Below are positions 50,297 to 57,561 of a stretch of DNA of 64,000 nucleotides, in pieces. Source of the stretch: Cryobacterium arcticum (GTDB lineage Bacteria; Actinomycetota; Actinomycetes; Actinomycetales; Microbacteriaceae). The stretch covers positions 517,475-581,474 of the forward strand of contig NZ_QHLY01000005.1 of NCBI RefSeq assembly GCF_003185895.1, given 5' to 3'. Both the position numbers and the translations under genes were made by a program. The first letter of the stretch is position 1, and each line of letters begins with the position of its first letter. A model generated the notes under the pieces. The model saw only the letters and a list, made by a program, of their open reading frames with translations, ran no database searches and had not been told where the DNA came from.

Positions 50297-50313
50297 GTTC
50301 CGCGAAGCGGATA
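50297..50313. promoter_or_regulatory. IclR-like operator motif B (degenerate)
   Basis: GTTCCGCGAAGCGGATA keeps the left half of motif C and has palindromic core TCCGC-GAA-GCGGA. It lies 31 bp (three helical turns) from motif C, upstream of the -10-like box of kduI. Confidence 0.5.
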
Positions 50314-50327
50314 TTTTCTGGTATATT

Positions 50328-50344
50328 GTTCCGCTAGACGGAAC
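50328..50344. promoter_or_regulatory. IclR-like operator motif C
   Basis: GTTCCGCTAGACGGAAC, arms GTTCCG/CGGAAC with a 5-base spacer. It begins directly after the TATATT box of kduI, covering its likely transcription start. IclR/KdgR-type proteins bind such sites in pectin regulons; no IclR gene is in this window. Confidence 0.7.
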
Positions 50345-50408
50345 GTTCGCGTAGACCGTCGCATCCGCCGTCATATGACCGCGTCCTCCACAGGAAATGA
50401 GAAAAACA

Positions 50409-51239
50409 ATGCAGTTGCGTCATTCCACAAATCCCGCCCAGATTCGCAGTTTCGATACCAAGGCCCTGCGTGAGAACTACCTCGTCGACGACCTCTTCGC
50501 CGACGACGAATTCCGCGCCACTTATACCCACGAAGACCGCATCGTGCTCGGCGGCGCCCGCCCCGTGTCCGGCCCGATCCGGCTCGGCACCTTCGACCTG
50601 CTGCGCACCGACACGTTCTTCGAGAACCGCGAGGCGGGCATCGTCAACGTCGGCGGCGCCGGCACGATCTCGGTCGACGGCACCGACTATGACCTCGAGC
50701 CGGGTTCGTGCCTCTACATCGGCCGGGGTGTGACCGATGTGGTCTTCACCAGCACCGACTCGACCGCACCGGCCGCGTTCTACGTGTTCTCCGCCACCGC
50801 GCACACCGCGTACCCGACCACGCTGGTCGCACAGGGACAGGGCACCGTGCGCAACCTCGGTGACTCGACAACCTCGAACGAGCGCACCATCAACCAGTAC
50901 ATCCACGCCAACGGCGTGCAGAGCTGCCAGGTTGTCATGGGCGTCACCGTGCTGAGCACGGGCAGCATGTGGAACACCATGCCGGCGCACACCCACGACC
51001 GCCGCACCGAGTGCTACCTCTACTTCAACCTGGCACCCGAGCACCGCGTCATCCACCTGATGGGCGAGCCGACCGAGAGCCGCCACCTGGTCGTGGCCAA
51101 CAACGAGGCCATCATCTCCCCGAGCTGGTCGCTGCACAGCGGCTTCGGCACCGGCAGTTACTCGTTCGTGTGGGCGATGGCCGGCGAGAACAAGGCCTTC
51201 GACGACATGGACCACGTGCAGGCGACCGAACTGCGCTGA
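50409..51239 (+). CDS. kduI: 5-dehydro-4-deoxy-D-glucuronate isomerase
   Basis: A 276-residue cupin-fold isomerase of pectin breakdown, turning 5-keto-4-deoxyuronate into 2,5-diketo-3-deoxygluconate. The zinc site is visible in MPAHTHDRRTECYLYF (two His and a Glu) with a later His in SPSWSLHSGFGTG. GGAGTISVDG and REAGIVNVGG match the family closely. I chose ATG 50409 because MQLRHSTNPAQIRSFDT lines up with the N-terminus of E. coli KduI; an ATG at 50397 is too close to the only AGGA. No kduD or kdgK is in the window. Divergent from the GPH symporter operon. Confidence 0.95.
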   Translation: MQLRHSTNPAQIRSFDTKALRENYLVDDLFADDEFRATYTHEDRIVLGGARPVSGPIRLGTFDLLRTDTFFENREAGIVNVGGAGTISVDGTDYDLEPGSCLYIGRGVTDVVFTSTDSTAPAAFYVFSATAHTAYPTTLVAQGQGTVRNLGDSTTSNERTINQYIHANGVQSCQVVMGVTVLSTGSMWNTMPAHTHDRRTECYLYFNLAPEHRVIHLMGEPTESRHLVVANNEAIISPSWSLHSGFGTGSYSFVWAMAGENKAFDDMDHVQATELR

Positions 51240-51270
51240 CTCCCCGCCTCGCGCGCCGTAGTCTGGCGGG

Positions 51271-51804
51271 ATGATCGAAACAGTGTCGTCGCGCGAGGTG
51301 TACCGCAACCCGTGGATGGCCGTGCGGGAAGACGCCATCCGGCGCCCGGACGGGTCCGCGGGGCTATACGGGGTGATTGACAAGCCCGATTTTGCGCTGA
51401 TCGTGCCGGCCGCCGACGCGGGTTTCTGGCTGGTGGAGCAGTATCGCTACCCGGTGCGGCGGCGGGCGTGGGAGTTCCCGCAGGGCTCCTGGCCGGCGCA
51501 CGCCGGCGGCAGCCAGACCGAACTGGCCCGGGCCGAGTTGCGCGAAGAGACCGGGCTACGGGCAGCGGATGTGCGCCAGCTCGGCCACTTCTACGGTGCC
51601 TACGGGCTGAGCAGCCAGGGCTGCGACCTTTACCTGGCCACCGGGCTCACGGCCGGGCAACCGGAGCGCGAGGACACCGAGCAAGACATGGTGCACGCCT
51701 GGTTCAGCGAGGCGGATTTTCTGCGCATGATCCAGCACGGCGAGATCGTGGATGCCGCGACTATCGCCGCATACACCTTCGTCGTGCTGGACCGCGGCCT
51801 CTGA
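51271..51804 (+). CDS. Nudix hydrolase
   Basis: A 177-residue Nudix enzyme of the ADP-ribose pyrophosphatase-like group. The Nudix box is in PQGSWPAHAGGSQTELARAE followed by LREETGL, with the metal-binding ExxEE glutamates. Before it, VEQYRYPVRRRAWEFPQGSW is the (V/L)EQYRYP.. .WE.P.G pattern of ADP-ribose and nucleotide-sugar hydrolases. Exact substrate unknown. It follows kduI by 31 bp on the same strand but has no obvious link to uronate metabolism. Confidence 0.9.
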   Translation: MIETVSSREVYRNPWMAVREDAIRRPDGSAGLYGVIDKPDFALIVPAADAGFWLVEQYRYPVRRRAWEFPQGSWPAHAGGSQTELARAELREETGLRAADVRQLGHFYGAYGLSSQGCDLYLATGLTAGQPEREDTEQDMVHAWFSEADFLRMIQHGEIVDAATIAAYTFVVLDRGL

Positions 51805-51816
51805 AAGCTCGCCGAG

Positions 51817-52272
51817 CTAGATCGTCACGTCTCCGCGCCAGCCGCCGTTCTGGTTGGCCGGGTTCTCCACGAAAGTCTTGTACTGCTTGAGGTCTTTCTT
51901 GATCACGTGGTCGTCGACACCGAAGACGGCGCCCACCTTCTCGAGGAACCCCTCGGCGGCCCAGTCCAGCTGCACGGTGACCCGGGAGGTGGTGTCGCTG
52001 AGCCGGTGGAACGTGACGACCCCGGCGTGCTGCTCGTCGCCGGAGGTGCTCTTCCAGGCCACGCGCTCGTCGGGGTGCTGCTCGGTGATCTCGGCATCGA
52101 ACTCGCGCTCGGCTCCGCCGATCTTCACCTTCCAGTGCGTGTGGGTGTCATCGAGCTGCGTGATGCTCTCGACGAAGTCGAGGAAGTGCGGGAAGGACTC
52201 AAACTGGGTCCACTGGTCGTACGCCGTGCGCACGGGAACATCCACGTCGATTGTCTCAATTACCTGCGTCAT
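51817..52272 (-). CDS. SRPBCC-family protein (polyketide-cyclase-like)
   Basis: A 151-residue START-like protein. Pattern: ETIDVDVPVRTAYDQWTQFE, SFPHFLDFVESITQLDD, VAWKSTSGDEQHAGVVTFHR, then a C-terminal helix FLEKVGAVFGVDDHVIKKDL. This subgroup is common next to stress genes in Actinobacteria and has no settled function. It is upstream-adjacent to Dps in the same direction (175-bp gap), so a stress role is possible. Confidence 0.87.
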   Translation of the reverse strand: MTQVIETIDVDVPVRTAYDQWTQFESFPHFLDFVESITQLDDTHTHWKVKIGGAEREFDAEITEQHPDERVAWKSTSGDEQHAGVVTFHRLSDTTSRVTVQLDWAAEGFLEKVGAVFGVDDHVIKKDLKQYKTFVENPANQNGGWRGDVTI

Positions 52273-52447
52273 CGTGTTTCCTCTGTCCTGTCTGGCGAAC
52301 GTGGTCGTCGCGTGCGGGAAGTCCGCGCGGTCGATAGTGCAAGGTGGTCCTACCGTTCAGACGTATCGGGCACGACATTCGTCACGCCGGGCACCCGATC
52401 TGTTCGGATGCCCGGCGTGCGGGCGACGGTGCGGCGTGCGGCCGGGG

Positions 52448-52942
52448 TTACGCCTTGCCGACTGGGCGGGTGGATGCCTTCGCCGTGGGCTTGCGCGGCT
52501 TGCGGTTCTCGGCGCTGACCATCCAGGCGTACTGCTCGAGCTTCTCGATGAACGCGTGCAGGAGATCGGCGGTCGTCGGGTCTTCCTCGTCCACGTCGTC
52601 GTGCACCGCACGGATGTTGTCGACGGTGGTGTTCAGCAGCACCGTGATCAGGGTCACGGTCTCGGCGGTGTCGACCTCGCCCTCTGGGAACTTGGGCAGG
52701 TGGGTCGAGGCGCTCACCGTCTCGCTGCGGCCGTCGGGCAGGGCGTCGAGCGCGCGCATCCGCTCGGCCAGGTCGTCGGAGAAAGCTCGCGCATCGTCGA
52801 TGATCTCGTCGAGCTGCAGGTGCAGGTCGCGAAAGTTCTTGCCAACGACGCTCCAGTGCGCCTGCTTGCCCTGGATATGCAGCTCGATCAGGTCGACCAG
52901 GACCGACTGCAGGTTGCTGCCGAGCTCTGCGGATGCCTTCAT
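52448..52942 (-). CDS. dps: Dps-family DNA-binding ferritin
   Basis: A 164-residue Dps protein, which stores iron and shields DNA from oxidative damage as a dodecamer. The ferroxidase site is in HIQGKQAHWSVVGKNFRDLH and LQLDEIIDDARAF (His, Asp, Glu). The helix bundle continues to EKLEQYAWMVSAENR. A Lys/Arg/Pro-rich tail (KPRKPTAKASTRPVGKA) probably binds DNA. ATG 52942 is preceded by AAGGGA. Divergent from the GAF-ANTAR genes. Confidence 0.95.
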   Translation of the reverse strand: MKASAELGSNLQSVLVDLIELHIQGKQAHWSVVGKNFRDLHLQLDEIIDDARAFSDDLAERMRALDALPDGRSETVSASTHLPKFPEGEVDTAETVTLITVLLNTTVDNIRAVHDDVDEEDPTTADLLHAFIEKLEQYAWMVSAENRKPRKPTAKASTRPVGKA

Positions 52943-53040
52943 GGGGATTCCCTTCGTCGCCAGCGGGAACGGATGCGGCCGAATGGTCAGCCGGCGTCCC
53001 GCCTGTTTCTGACAGAACCCTAGCAGCGCCTGTCAAGCGG

Positions 53041-53070
53041 TTGGCACAGGGCCTCGTGGCCGCGTATTCT
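53041..53070 (+). promoter_or_regulatory. Promoter of the GAF-ANTAR operon
   Basis: -35 TTGGCA (53041-53046), 18-bp spacer, -10 TATTCT (53065-53070), about 29 bp before the start codon. Confidence 0.55.
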
Positions 53071-53098
53071 GCCCAGAAAGCGAGAGGAGATGACAGAA

Positions 53099-53803
53099 AT
53101 GTCCAACGATCCGTTTCAGGTGGCGTCTGACGCCCTGACGCACAGCGCCGGGCAGATCTCCGACCTCGCCCGACCTTTCGTGCGCTTTCTTCCCGTCTCG
53201 GGAGCCTCGATCTCGACGTTCGGATCTTTCCTCGGGGCCGAGACGATCTCCGCCACGGACGCTCGGGCCGGGCGGGTGGACGAGTTGCAGTTCGACCTCG
53301 GCGAAGGTCCGTGTTGGGACGCCGTGCTGAATCGGCGGCCGGTTCTCGAACCCGACCTGTCCGCCGGAATCAGCGCGTCGTGGCCGGCGTTCCTGGAGGC
53401 GATCCAGCACGAGGGAATCGGAGCGATCTTCGCGTTTCCGCTGTTGTTCGGGCCCCTCGAGATCGGAGCGGTCGACCTGTATTCGGTCGCACCCGTTTCG
53501 CTCTCCGTCGAGCAGCAGCGGCAAACACTGGCTCTCTCCGCCATTGTCAGCCGGATTCTTCTGCGCAACGCCATTACCAATGACGACACTCCCGGTGAGA
53601 CGACGACATTCTCCCGGCGGCTGATCCACCAGGCGACGGGTATGGTCCTCGCCCAACTCGGCACGACTCCAGAGGACGCGCACCTGATCATCCGGGCCAG
53701 GGCCTATGCCGAGAACCGTTCGATGCTTGACGTCGCGCAAGACATCATCGAACGGCGGATCCGGTTCACCGCGCTTCCAGAATCTGGGGAGGGTACCTCG
53801 TGA
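53099..53803 (+). CDS. GAF-ANTAR protein 1 (RNA-binding regulator)
   Basis: A 234-residue two-domain protein. Residues 15-155 form a GAF-like sensor (ISTFGSFLGAETISATDARA; DELQFDLGEGPCWDAVLNRR with the GPC motif). Residues 172-225 form an ANTAR domain (LIHQATGMVLAQLGTTPEDA, HLIIRARAYAENRSMLDVAQ), which in known proteins binds paired RNA hairpins and prevents termination. GAGAGGAG lies 9 bases before ATG 53099. Its stop overlaps the start of the next GAF-ANTAR gene (GTGA). Confidence 0.93.
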   Translation: MSNDPFQVASDALTHSAGQISDLARPFVRFLPVSGASISTFGSFLGAETISATDARAGRVDELQFDLGEGPCWDAVLNRRPVLEPDLSAGISASWPAFLEAIQHEGIGAIFAFPLLFGPLEIGAVDLYSVAPVSLSVEQQRQTLALSAIVSRILLRNAITNDDTPGETTTFSRRLIHQATGMVLAQLGTTPEDAHLIIRARAYAENRSMLDVAQDIIERRIRFTALPESGEGTS

Positions 53804-54513
53804 ACGAGACCATGCGGCTGGAACAGCTCTTCGACGCGTTCGCCACACTCGCGGACACTCTTGTGGCCGGATATGACGTGCTCGATCTGCTCCAACTACT
53901 GGTTGAGAACTGCCGCGACCTCCTCGATGTCGACTCCGCCGGAATCCTGCTGGAGAATGCCGCCGGCAGGCTGGAGGTGGTCGCCTCCACGAGCGAAGCG
54001 AACACCCTGGTCGAAATGATGCAGCTCGACGCCGACGCCGGCCCGTGCCTGGAGTGCTTCCACACCCGCGCCATCGTGTCCGTGCCCGACATCGATGTTG
54101 ACCCATCCCGCTGGCCCGACTTCTGCGCCACCGCCCTGGCGCAGGGCATCCACTCGGTCTACGCCATTCCGCTTAGGCTTCGAGAAACGACGATCGGCAC
54201 CCTCAACCTGATGCGGAACGACCGGGGGGAGCTCAATCAGCGCGACATCCGGGCCGCACAGGCCCTGGCCGACGTCGCGACCATCGGGATCTTGCAAGAG
54301 CGCACCGTCCGGGACGCCTCGACCCTGCGCGACCAGTTACAGCACGCACTCTCGAGCCGGATCATCATCGAGCAGGCCAAGGGCGTGGTCGCTGAGACCG
54401 CCAACGTGTCGATCGAAGCGGCCTTCGCGCTCATCCGCGAGCACGCCCGCTCCAACCAGACCGCTCTGAGGCTGGTGGCCCAACAACTCGTCACCCGCGA
54501 CCTTCGCTTCTGA
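53800..54513 (+). CDS. GAF-ANTAR protein 2 (RNA-binding regulator)
   Basis: A 237-residue protein with GAF residues 20-165 (DLLDVDSAGILLENAAGRLE; QLDADAGPCLECFHTRAIVS, GPC motif kept) and ANTAR residues 175-232 (LQHALSSRIIIEQAKGVVAE, TANVSIEAAFALIREHARSN). The ANTAR start IEQAKG is the classic form, unlike the HQATG of its neighbours. The GTG start overlaps the preceding stop; GGAGGG lies 7 bases upstream. The two proteins may form a heterodimer, since ANTAR proteins work as dimers (inference). Confidence 0.94.
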   Translation: MNETMRLEQLFDAFATLADTLVAGYDVLDLLQLLVENCRDLLDVDSAGILLENAAGRLEVVASTSEANTLVEMMQLDADAGPCLECFHTRAIVSVPDIDVDPSRWPDFCATALAQGIHSVYAIPLRLRETTIGTLNLMRNDRGELNQRDIRAAQALADVATIGILQERTVRDASTLRDQLQHALSSRIIIEQAKGVVAETANVSIEAAFALIREHARSNQTALRLVAQQLVTRDLRF

Positions 54514-54532
54514 GCCGGTCTTCATCCCGCCC

Positions 54533-54561
54533 TTGACCAGATCCCGGGCCAGTCAGACAAT
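54533..54561 (+). promoter_or_regulatory. Promoter of the standalone ANTAR gene
   Basis: -35 TTGACC (54533-54538), 17-bp spacer, -10 GACAAT (54556-54561). The expected start is around 54568, so the hairpin at 54571-54589 would be the 5' end of the mRNA. Confidence 0.55.
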
Positions 54562-54570
54562 GGAATTTGG

Positions 54571-54589
54571 GCTTCGCTGAGCACGAAGC
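54571..54589 (+). promoter_or_regulatory. Leader hairpin before the standalone ANTAR gene
   Basis: GCTTCG-CTGAGCA-CGAAGC: 6-bp stem with a 7-base loop, ending 15 bases before the ATG and right before the ribosome site. Its place suggests translation or stability control, possibly by an ANTAR protein. Confidence 0.5.
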
Positions 54590-54604
54590 GGAAAGAGTGG
54601 AGCA

Positions 54605-54802
54605 ATGAGTGTCGAAGACGCTACACGCACCAGGAAGGCCGTCGGCTGGGAGGTTCACCAGGCCACCGGAACGATCATCGCGCAAACGTCCTGCAGCGCC
54701 GACGAAGCGCTGGATCGAATCCTGAGATACGCCGACTCAAGTGGAGCTTCGGTGGATCAGGTGGCGGACGATATCCTCGCCGACCGCATCAAGCTCACCT
54801 AA
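54605..54802 (+). CDS. Standalone ANTAR-domain small protein
   Basis: A 65-residue protein that is little more than an ANTAR domain: VHQATGTIIAQTSCSADEAL, DRILRYADSSGASVDQVADD, ILADRIKLT. It aligns along its whole length with the ANTAR domain of GAF-ANTAR protein 1 (IHQATGMVLAQ ... VAQDIIERRIRFT). It has no sensor domain. GGAG lies 4 bases before ATG 54605. It could act alone on RNA or form mixed dimers with the two upstream proteins and thus modulate them (inference). Confidence 0.85.
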   Translation: MSVEDATRTRKAVGWEVHQATGTIIAQTSCSADEALDRILRYADSSGASVDQVADDILADRIKLT

Positions 54803-54825
54803 TCGACCGTGACTGTGCGACACCC

Positions 54826-55137
54826 CTAGATCAATGGTTCGGCATCAGGTTCGGGCATGATCGAGAGTCCGTCCGCCGAATTCGCCGCGTCTAACAGCAT
54901 TCCGAGCCAGATCGGGTTGAGGTCCTGCACCCGACTGCTGGTGAATTTGTAGACGAGGGATACGTTCGGGTGCAGCCAGATGACGTTTCTTCCCGCACCG
55001 ACTCCATTCGCGTCGCGCCACGAGAGCGCAAAGGACTCGAGGTGACGCAGCTTGACGCTGATGACCGCCTGGAGATGGGCAAGCGTTCGATCATCGAAAT
55101 ACGCATCGAGAGTCGAGTTATACGTTAACCGTCCCAT
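54826..55137 (-). CDS. Small Microbacteriaceae-type protein (DUF7882-like)
   Basis: A 103-residue protein of a small family that I know from Microbacteriaceae, sometimes mislabelled as ATP-dependent DNA ligase. The pattern is MGRLTYNSTLDAYFDDRTLA, HLQAVISVKLRHLESFALSW, NVIWLHPNVSLVYKFTSSRV, LNPIWLGMLLDAANSADGLS and a final EPD. It has no ligase motif. Function unknown. It converges with the standalone ANTAR gene. Confidence 0.82.
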   Translation of the reverse strand: MGRLTYNSTLDAYFDDRTLAHLQAVISVKLRHLESFALSWRDANGVGAGRNVIWLHPNVSLVYKFTSSRVQDLNPIWLGMLLDAANSADGLSIMPEPDAEPLI

Positions 55138-55226
55138 TTCACTGCGTCATTTCTCTGTCGCCCAGCGCCGCTTTCTTGACTATCGGCACCCTATACCTGA
55201 CGCGGAACACCCTCTAGACCGGCGGG

Positions 55227-55574
55227 TCAGCGAGCCGAGAGCACGCAGAATTCGTTGCCCTCCGGGTCGGCGAGCACCACCCAGGGAGTGTCGTGTTGGC
55301 CGATGTCGGCGCGGGTGGCGCCCATCCCCAGCAGGCGCTCGACCTCGGCAGCCTGGTCGTCGGGTACGAAGTCGAGGTGAAGGCGATTCTTCACCTTCTT
55401 GACCTCGGTCACCCCGGCGAACAGCATGGTCGGATGCGCACCCTCTGCCGGCGCGATCTCCACTTCATCATCGCTCTGGCCGACGACGACCCAGCCCAGC
55501 GCGTCCCGCCACCACAGGCCGAGCGACCGAGGCTCGAGGCAATCGATGACGACTTCTTCCCACATCAATGACAT
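55227..55574 (-). CDS. VOC-family (glyoxalase-like) protein
   Basis: A 115-residue single VOC module. Pattern: VIDCLEPRSLGLWWRDALGW, RLHLDFVPDDQAAEVERLLG (His), WVVLADPEGNEFCVLSAR (Glu). The usual metal ligands are partly present (His in LHLDF, Glu in GNEFCV). It belongs to the Glyoxalase_6-like group, with unknown substrate. ATG 55574 (MSLMWEEV) is chosen; the longer frame has no support. Confidence 0.88.
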   Translation of the reverse strand: MSLMWEEVVIDCLEPRSLGLWWRDALGWVVVGQSDDEVEIAPAEGAHPTMLFAGVTEVKKVKNRLHLDFVPDDQAAEVERLLGMGATRADIGQHDTPWVVLADPEGNEFCVLSAR

Positions 55575-55694
55575 GCGCCACACAGTACTCTGCTGCCGGA
55601 TCGAACGGGGCTGGAACGAGCGGCCTATTTTGGCCCGTTCACCGGTCGGGCGCAACCGCTATCTTGTCTGCCGCGTCATCCGTAGCGTCGGAGG

Positions 55695-56684
55695 ATGAAA
55701 ATCGGATACAAGCTCGTGGCCGAGGCATTCGGCCCGCAAGAACTCATTCGCCAGGCCGTGCGCGCCGAACAGGCCGGCTTCGACTTCGTGGAAATGAGTG
55801 ACCACTTCCATCCCTGGGTCGAGGCGCAAGGGCACTCCCCGTTCGTCTGGTCGGTGCTCGGGGCGATCGCCGCGAAGACCACCACTCTGGGCCTCGCCAC
55901 CGGGGTCACCTGCCCGAGTGTGCGCTATCACCCCGCCATCATCGCCCAGGCTGCCGCCACACTCGCGCTGATCTCCGACGGCCGGTTCACCCTGGGCCTC
56001 GGCTCGGGCGAGCGGCTCAATGAGCACATCGTCGGGCGCGGCTTTCCCGGCGTGCATGAGCGGCACCGCATGTTCAACGAGGCGCTCGAGATCATCCGCC
56101 TGCTCTTCGAGGGCGGTTATCAGAACTACGACGGCGCCTACCTCAAGCTGGAAGATGCCCGCATCTTCGACCTGCCCGCAGCGGCCCTGCCCCTGGCCAT
56201 CGCCGTCAGCGGCCCGGATTCCATAGCCCTCGCCGCCAAGCACGGCGACGGTCTCTTCGCGGTCGAACCCGACCCCGACCTGGTCACCGGCTACCGCGAC
56301 GCCGGCGGCACGGGGCCGCTCTACTGCGAAGCTCCGCTGGCCTGGGCGCCCACCGAGGAGGCCGCGGTCAGGGCGGCGCACTCGACGAACGCGTGGTCGG
56401 TGACCGGCTGGAAGGTGATGGCCGAACTGCCCAACCCGGTGAACTTCGAAGCCGCGGCCGGCACCGTGCGGGAGGACGACATTCGGCAGCAGTACGCCTG
56501 CGGTCCCGACGTGGAGCGCCACCTCGAGGTGATCGGCCAGTTCACCGACGCCGGTTTCGACCACATCGCCCTCATGAACGCCGGCGACGACCCCGACGGG
56601 TTCTTCGACTTCTTCGAGAGCGAGCTCCGGCCGCGGTTGCTCGCGCAGAGCACGCCGGCTCCGACCGCACGGCGGGCACCGTGA
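55695..56684 (+). CDS. F420-type LLM oxidoreductase (TIGR03557/FGD-like)
   Basis: A 329-residue luciferase-like TIM-barrel enzyme of the group related to F420-dependent glucose-6-phosphate dehydrogenase. Typical are IGYKLVAEAFGPQELIRQAV, FDFVEMSDHFHPWVEAQGHS, PFVWSVLGAIAAKTTTLGLA, TGVTCPSVRYHPAIIAQAAA and RFTLGLGSGERLNEHIVGRG, which together match the TIGR03557 subfamily. Substrate unknown. Its stop overlaps the GTG start of the HAD gene (GTGA). Confidence 0.93.
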   Translation: MKIGYKLVAEAFGPQELIRQAVRAEQAGFDFVEMSDHFHPWVEAQGHSPFVWSVLGAIAAKTTTLGLATGVTCPSVRYHPAIIAQAAATLALISDGRFTLGLGSGERLNEHIVGRGFPGVHERHRMFNEALEIIRLLFEGGYQNYDGAYLKLEDARIFDLPAAALPLAIAVSGPDSIALAAKHGDGLFAVEPDPDLVTGYRDAGGTGPLYCEAPLAWAPTEEAAVRAAHSTNAWSVTGWKVMAELPNPVNFEAAAGTVREDDIRQQYACGPDVERHLEVIGQFTDAGFDHIALMNAGDDPDGFFDFFESELRPRLLAQSTPAPTARRAP

Positions 56685-57343
56685 GCGCGCCGCGAGCGGC
56701 GTTGTTCGACATCGATGGCACCCTGGTCGACTCGAACTACCTGCACGTCGACGCCTGGCAGCGGGCGTTCCAGACGCTGCACACCGACGTCGAGGCGTGG
56801 CGCATCCACGCGTCCATCGGCCAGGATGCCGGGCAGCTTCTCACCTCCCTGGTGGGCGAGAGACCCGCGGACTGGCTCGACGAGGCGAAGAGCCTGCATG
56901 CCCGCCACTATCAGGAGCTCGCGCCGCGGTTGCGGGCGTTTCCGCAGGCGCGGGAGCTGCTCACCACCCTGGCCGGCGAAGGAATCGCGGTGGTGCTGGC
57001 CACCTCTGCGCCCGCAGACGAGCTCCACCTGCTGCTCGAGGTGCTGAACGTGGCGGACGCCATCCACGCCACCACGAATGCCGACGACGTGGATGTGGCC
57101 AAGCCCGAACCCGACATCGTGCAGGTCGCTCTCGACCGGGCCGGGGTCAGCGCCGGTGAGGCGGTTTTCGTCGGTGACTCGCGATGGGACATGGCGGCGG
57201 CCACACGTGCCGGGGTCACCCCGTTCGGGCTCCGGTGCGGCGGCATCGCAGAACGCCTCCTGACCGAGGCGGGCGCCGCACTGGTGTTCACGGATCCCGC
57301 CGATCTTCTGGGGCGGCGCGGCAGCCTGACCGCGGTCGGATAG
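56681..57343 (+). CDS. HAD-family hydrolase (phosphoglycolate phosphatase-like)
   Basis: A 220-residue HAD phosphatase with an alpha-helical cap of the Gph/beta-phosphoglucomutase type. Motif I is FDIDGTLVDSN (Asp10 and Asp12), motif II VVLATSAP (Ser), motif III the Lys in DVAKPEPDI, motif IV FVGDSRWDMAAA (Asp pair). Substrate unknown. The GTG start overlaps the LLM stop, so the two are co-translated. Its stop codon lies in the first unit of a 24-bp tandem repeat. Confidence 0.92.
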   Translation: MSAPRAALFDIDGTLVDSNYLHVDAWQRAFQTLHTDVEAWRIHASIGQDAGQLLTSLVGERPADWLDEAKSLHARHYQELAPRLRAFPQARELLTTLAGEGIAVVLATSAPADELHLLLEVLNVADAIHATTNADDVDVAKPEPDIVQVALDRAGVSAGEAVFVGDSRWDMAAATRAGVTPFGLRCGGIAERLLTEAGAALVFTDPADLLGRRGSLTAVG

Positions 57344-57384
57344 GGACCGCCACCCCCGGCCGGATAGGGACCGCCACCCCCGGC
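57337..57384. repeat. Exact 24-bp tandem duplication at a stop codon
   Basis: CGGATAGGGACCGCCACCCC-CGGC occurs at 57337-57360 and again at 57361-57384 without a mismatch. The first unit contains the HAD stop codon TAG (57341-57343). GGGGG follows, so part of it can also pair as a GC-rich hairpin. Confidence 0.92.
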
Positions 57385-57561
57385 CGGGGGACGGATTTGG
57401 GCGCGCGCCTTGCGCTTTTGTTTCAAATTCGGCCAGTATAGAAGCCGCCGCCAGCGCCAATTTCTTGGGGTTCGAGCGCCGGTGGCGTCCTTCCGTTTCG
57501 CCGTGGCACGGCTTCTCCGCGTGCCCTTCAGCCTGCTCATTCCGTCTCGAAAGGCACCACC

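Larger units (their letters stand above)
49981..50408. other. 428-bp divergent regulatory region
   Basis: Control region between the GPH symporter and kduI. It holds three copies of a 17-bp TTCCG-type operator motif and a -10-like TATATT at 50322-50327, plus a strong ribosome site (GAGGAGGAACC, minus strand, 50168-50180) in front of a 20-codon frame. Confidence 0.7.

Noticed and set aside
57337..57384. Start of a CRISPR array
   Set aside because: The two units are directly adjacent with no spacers and no cas genes.
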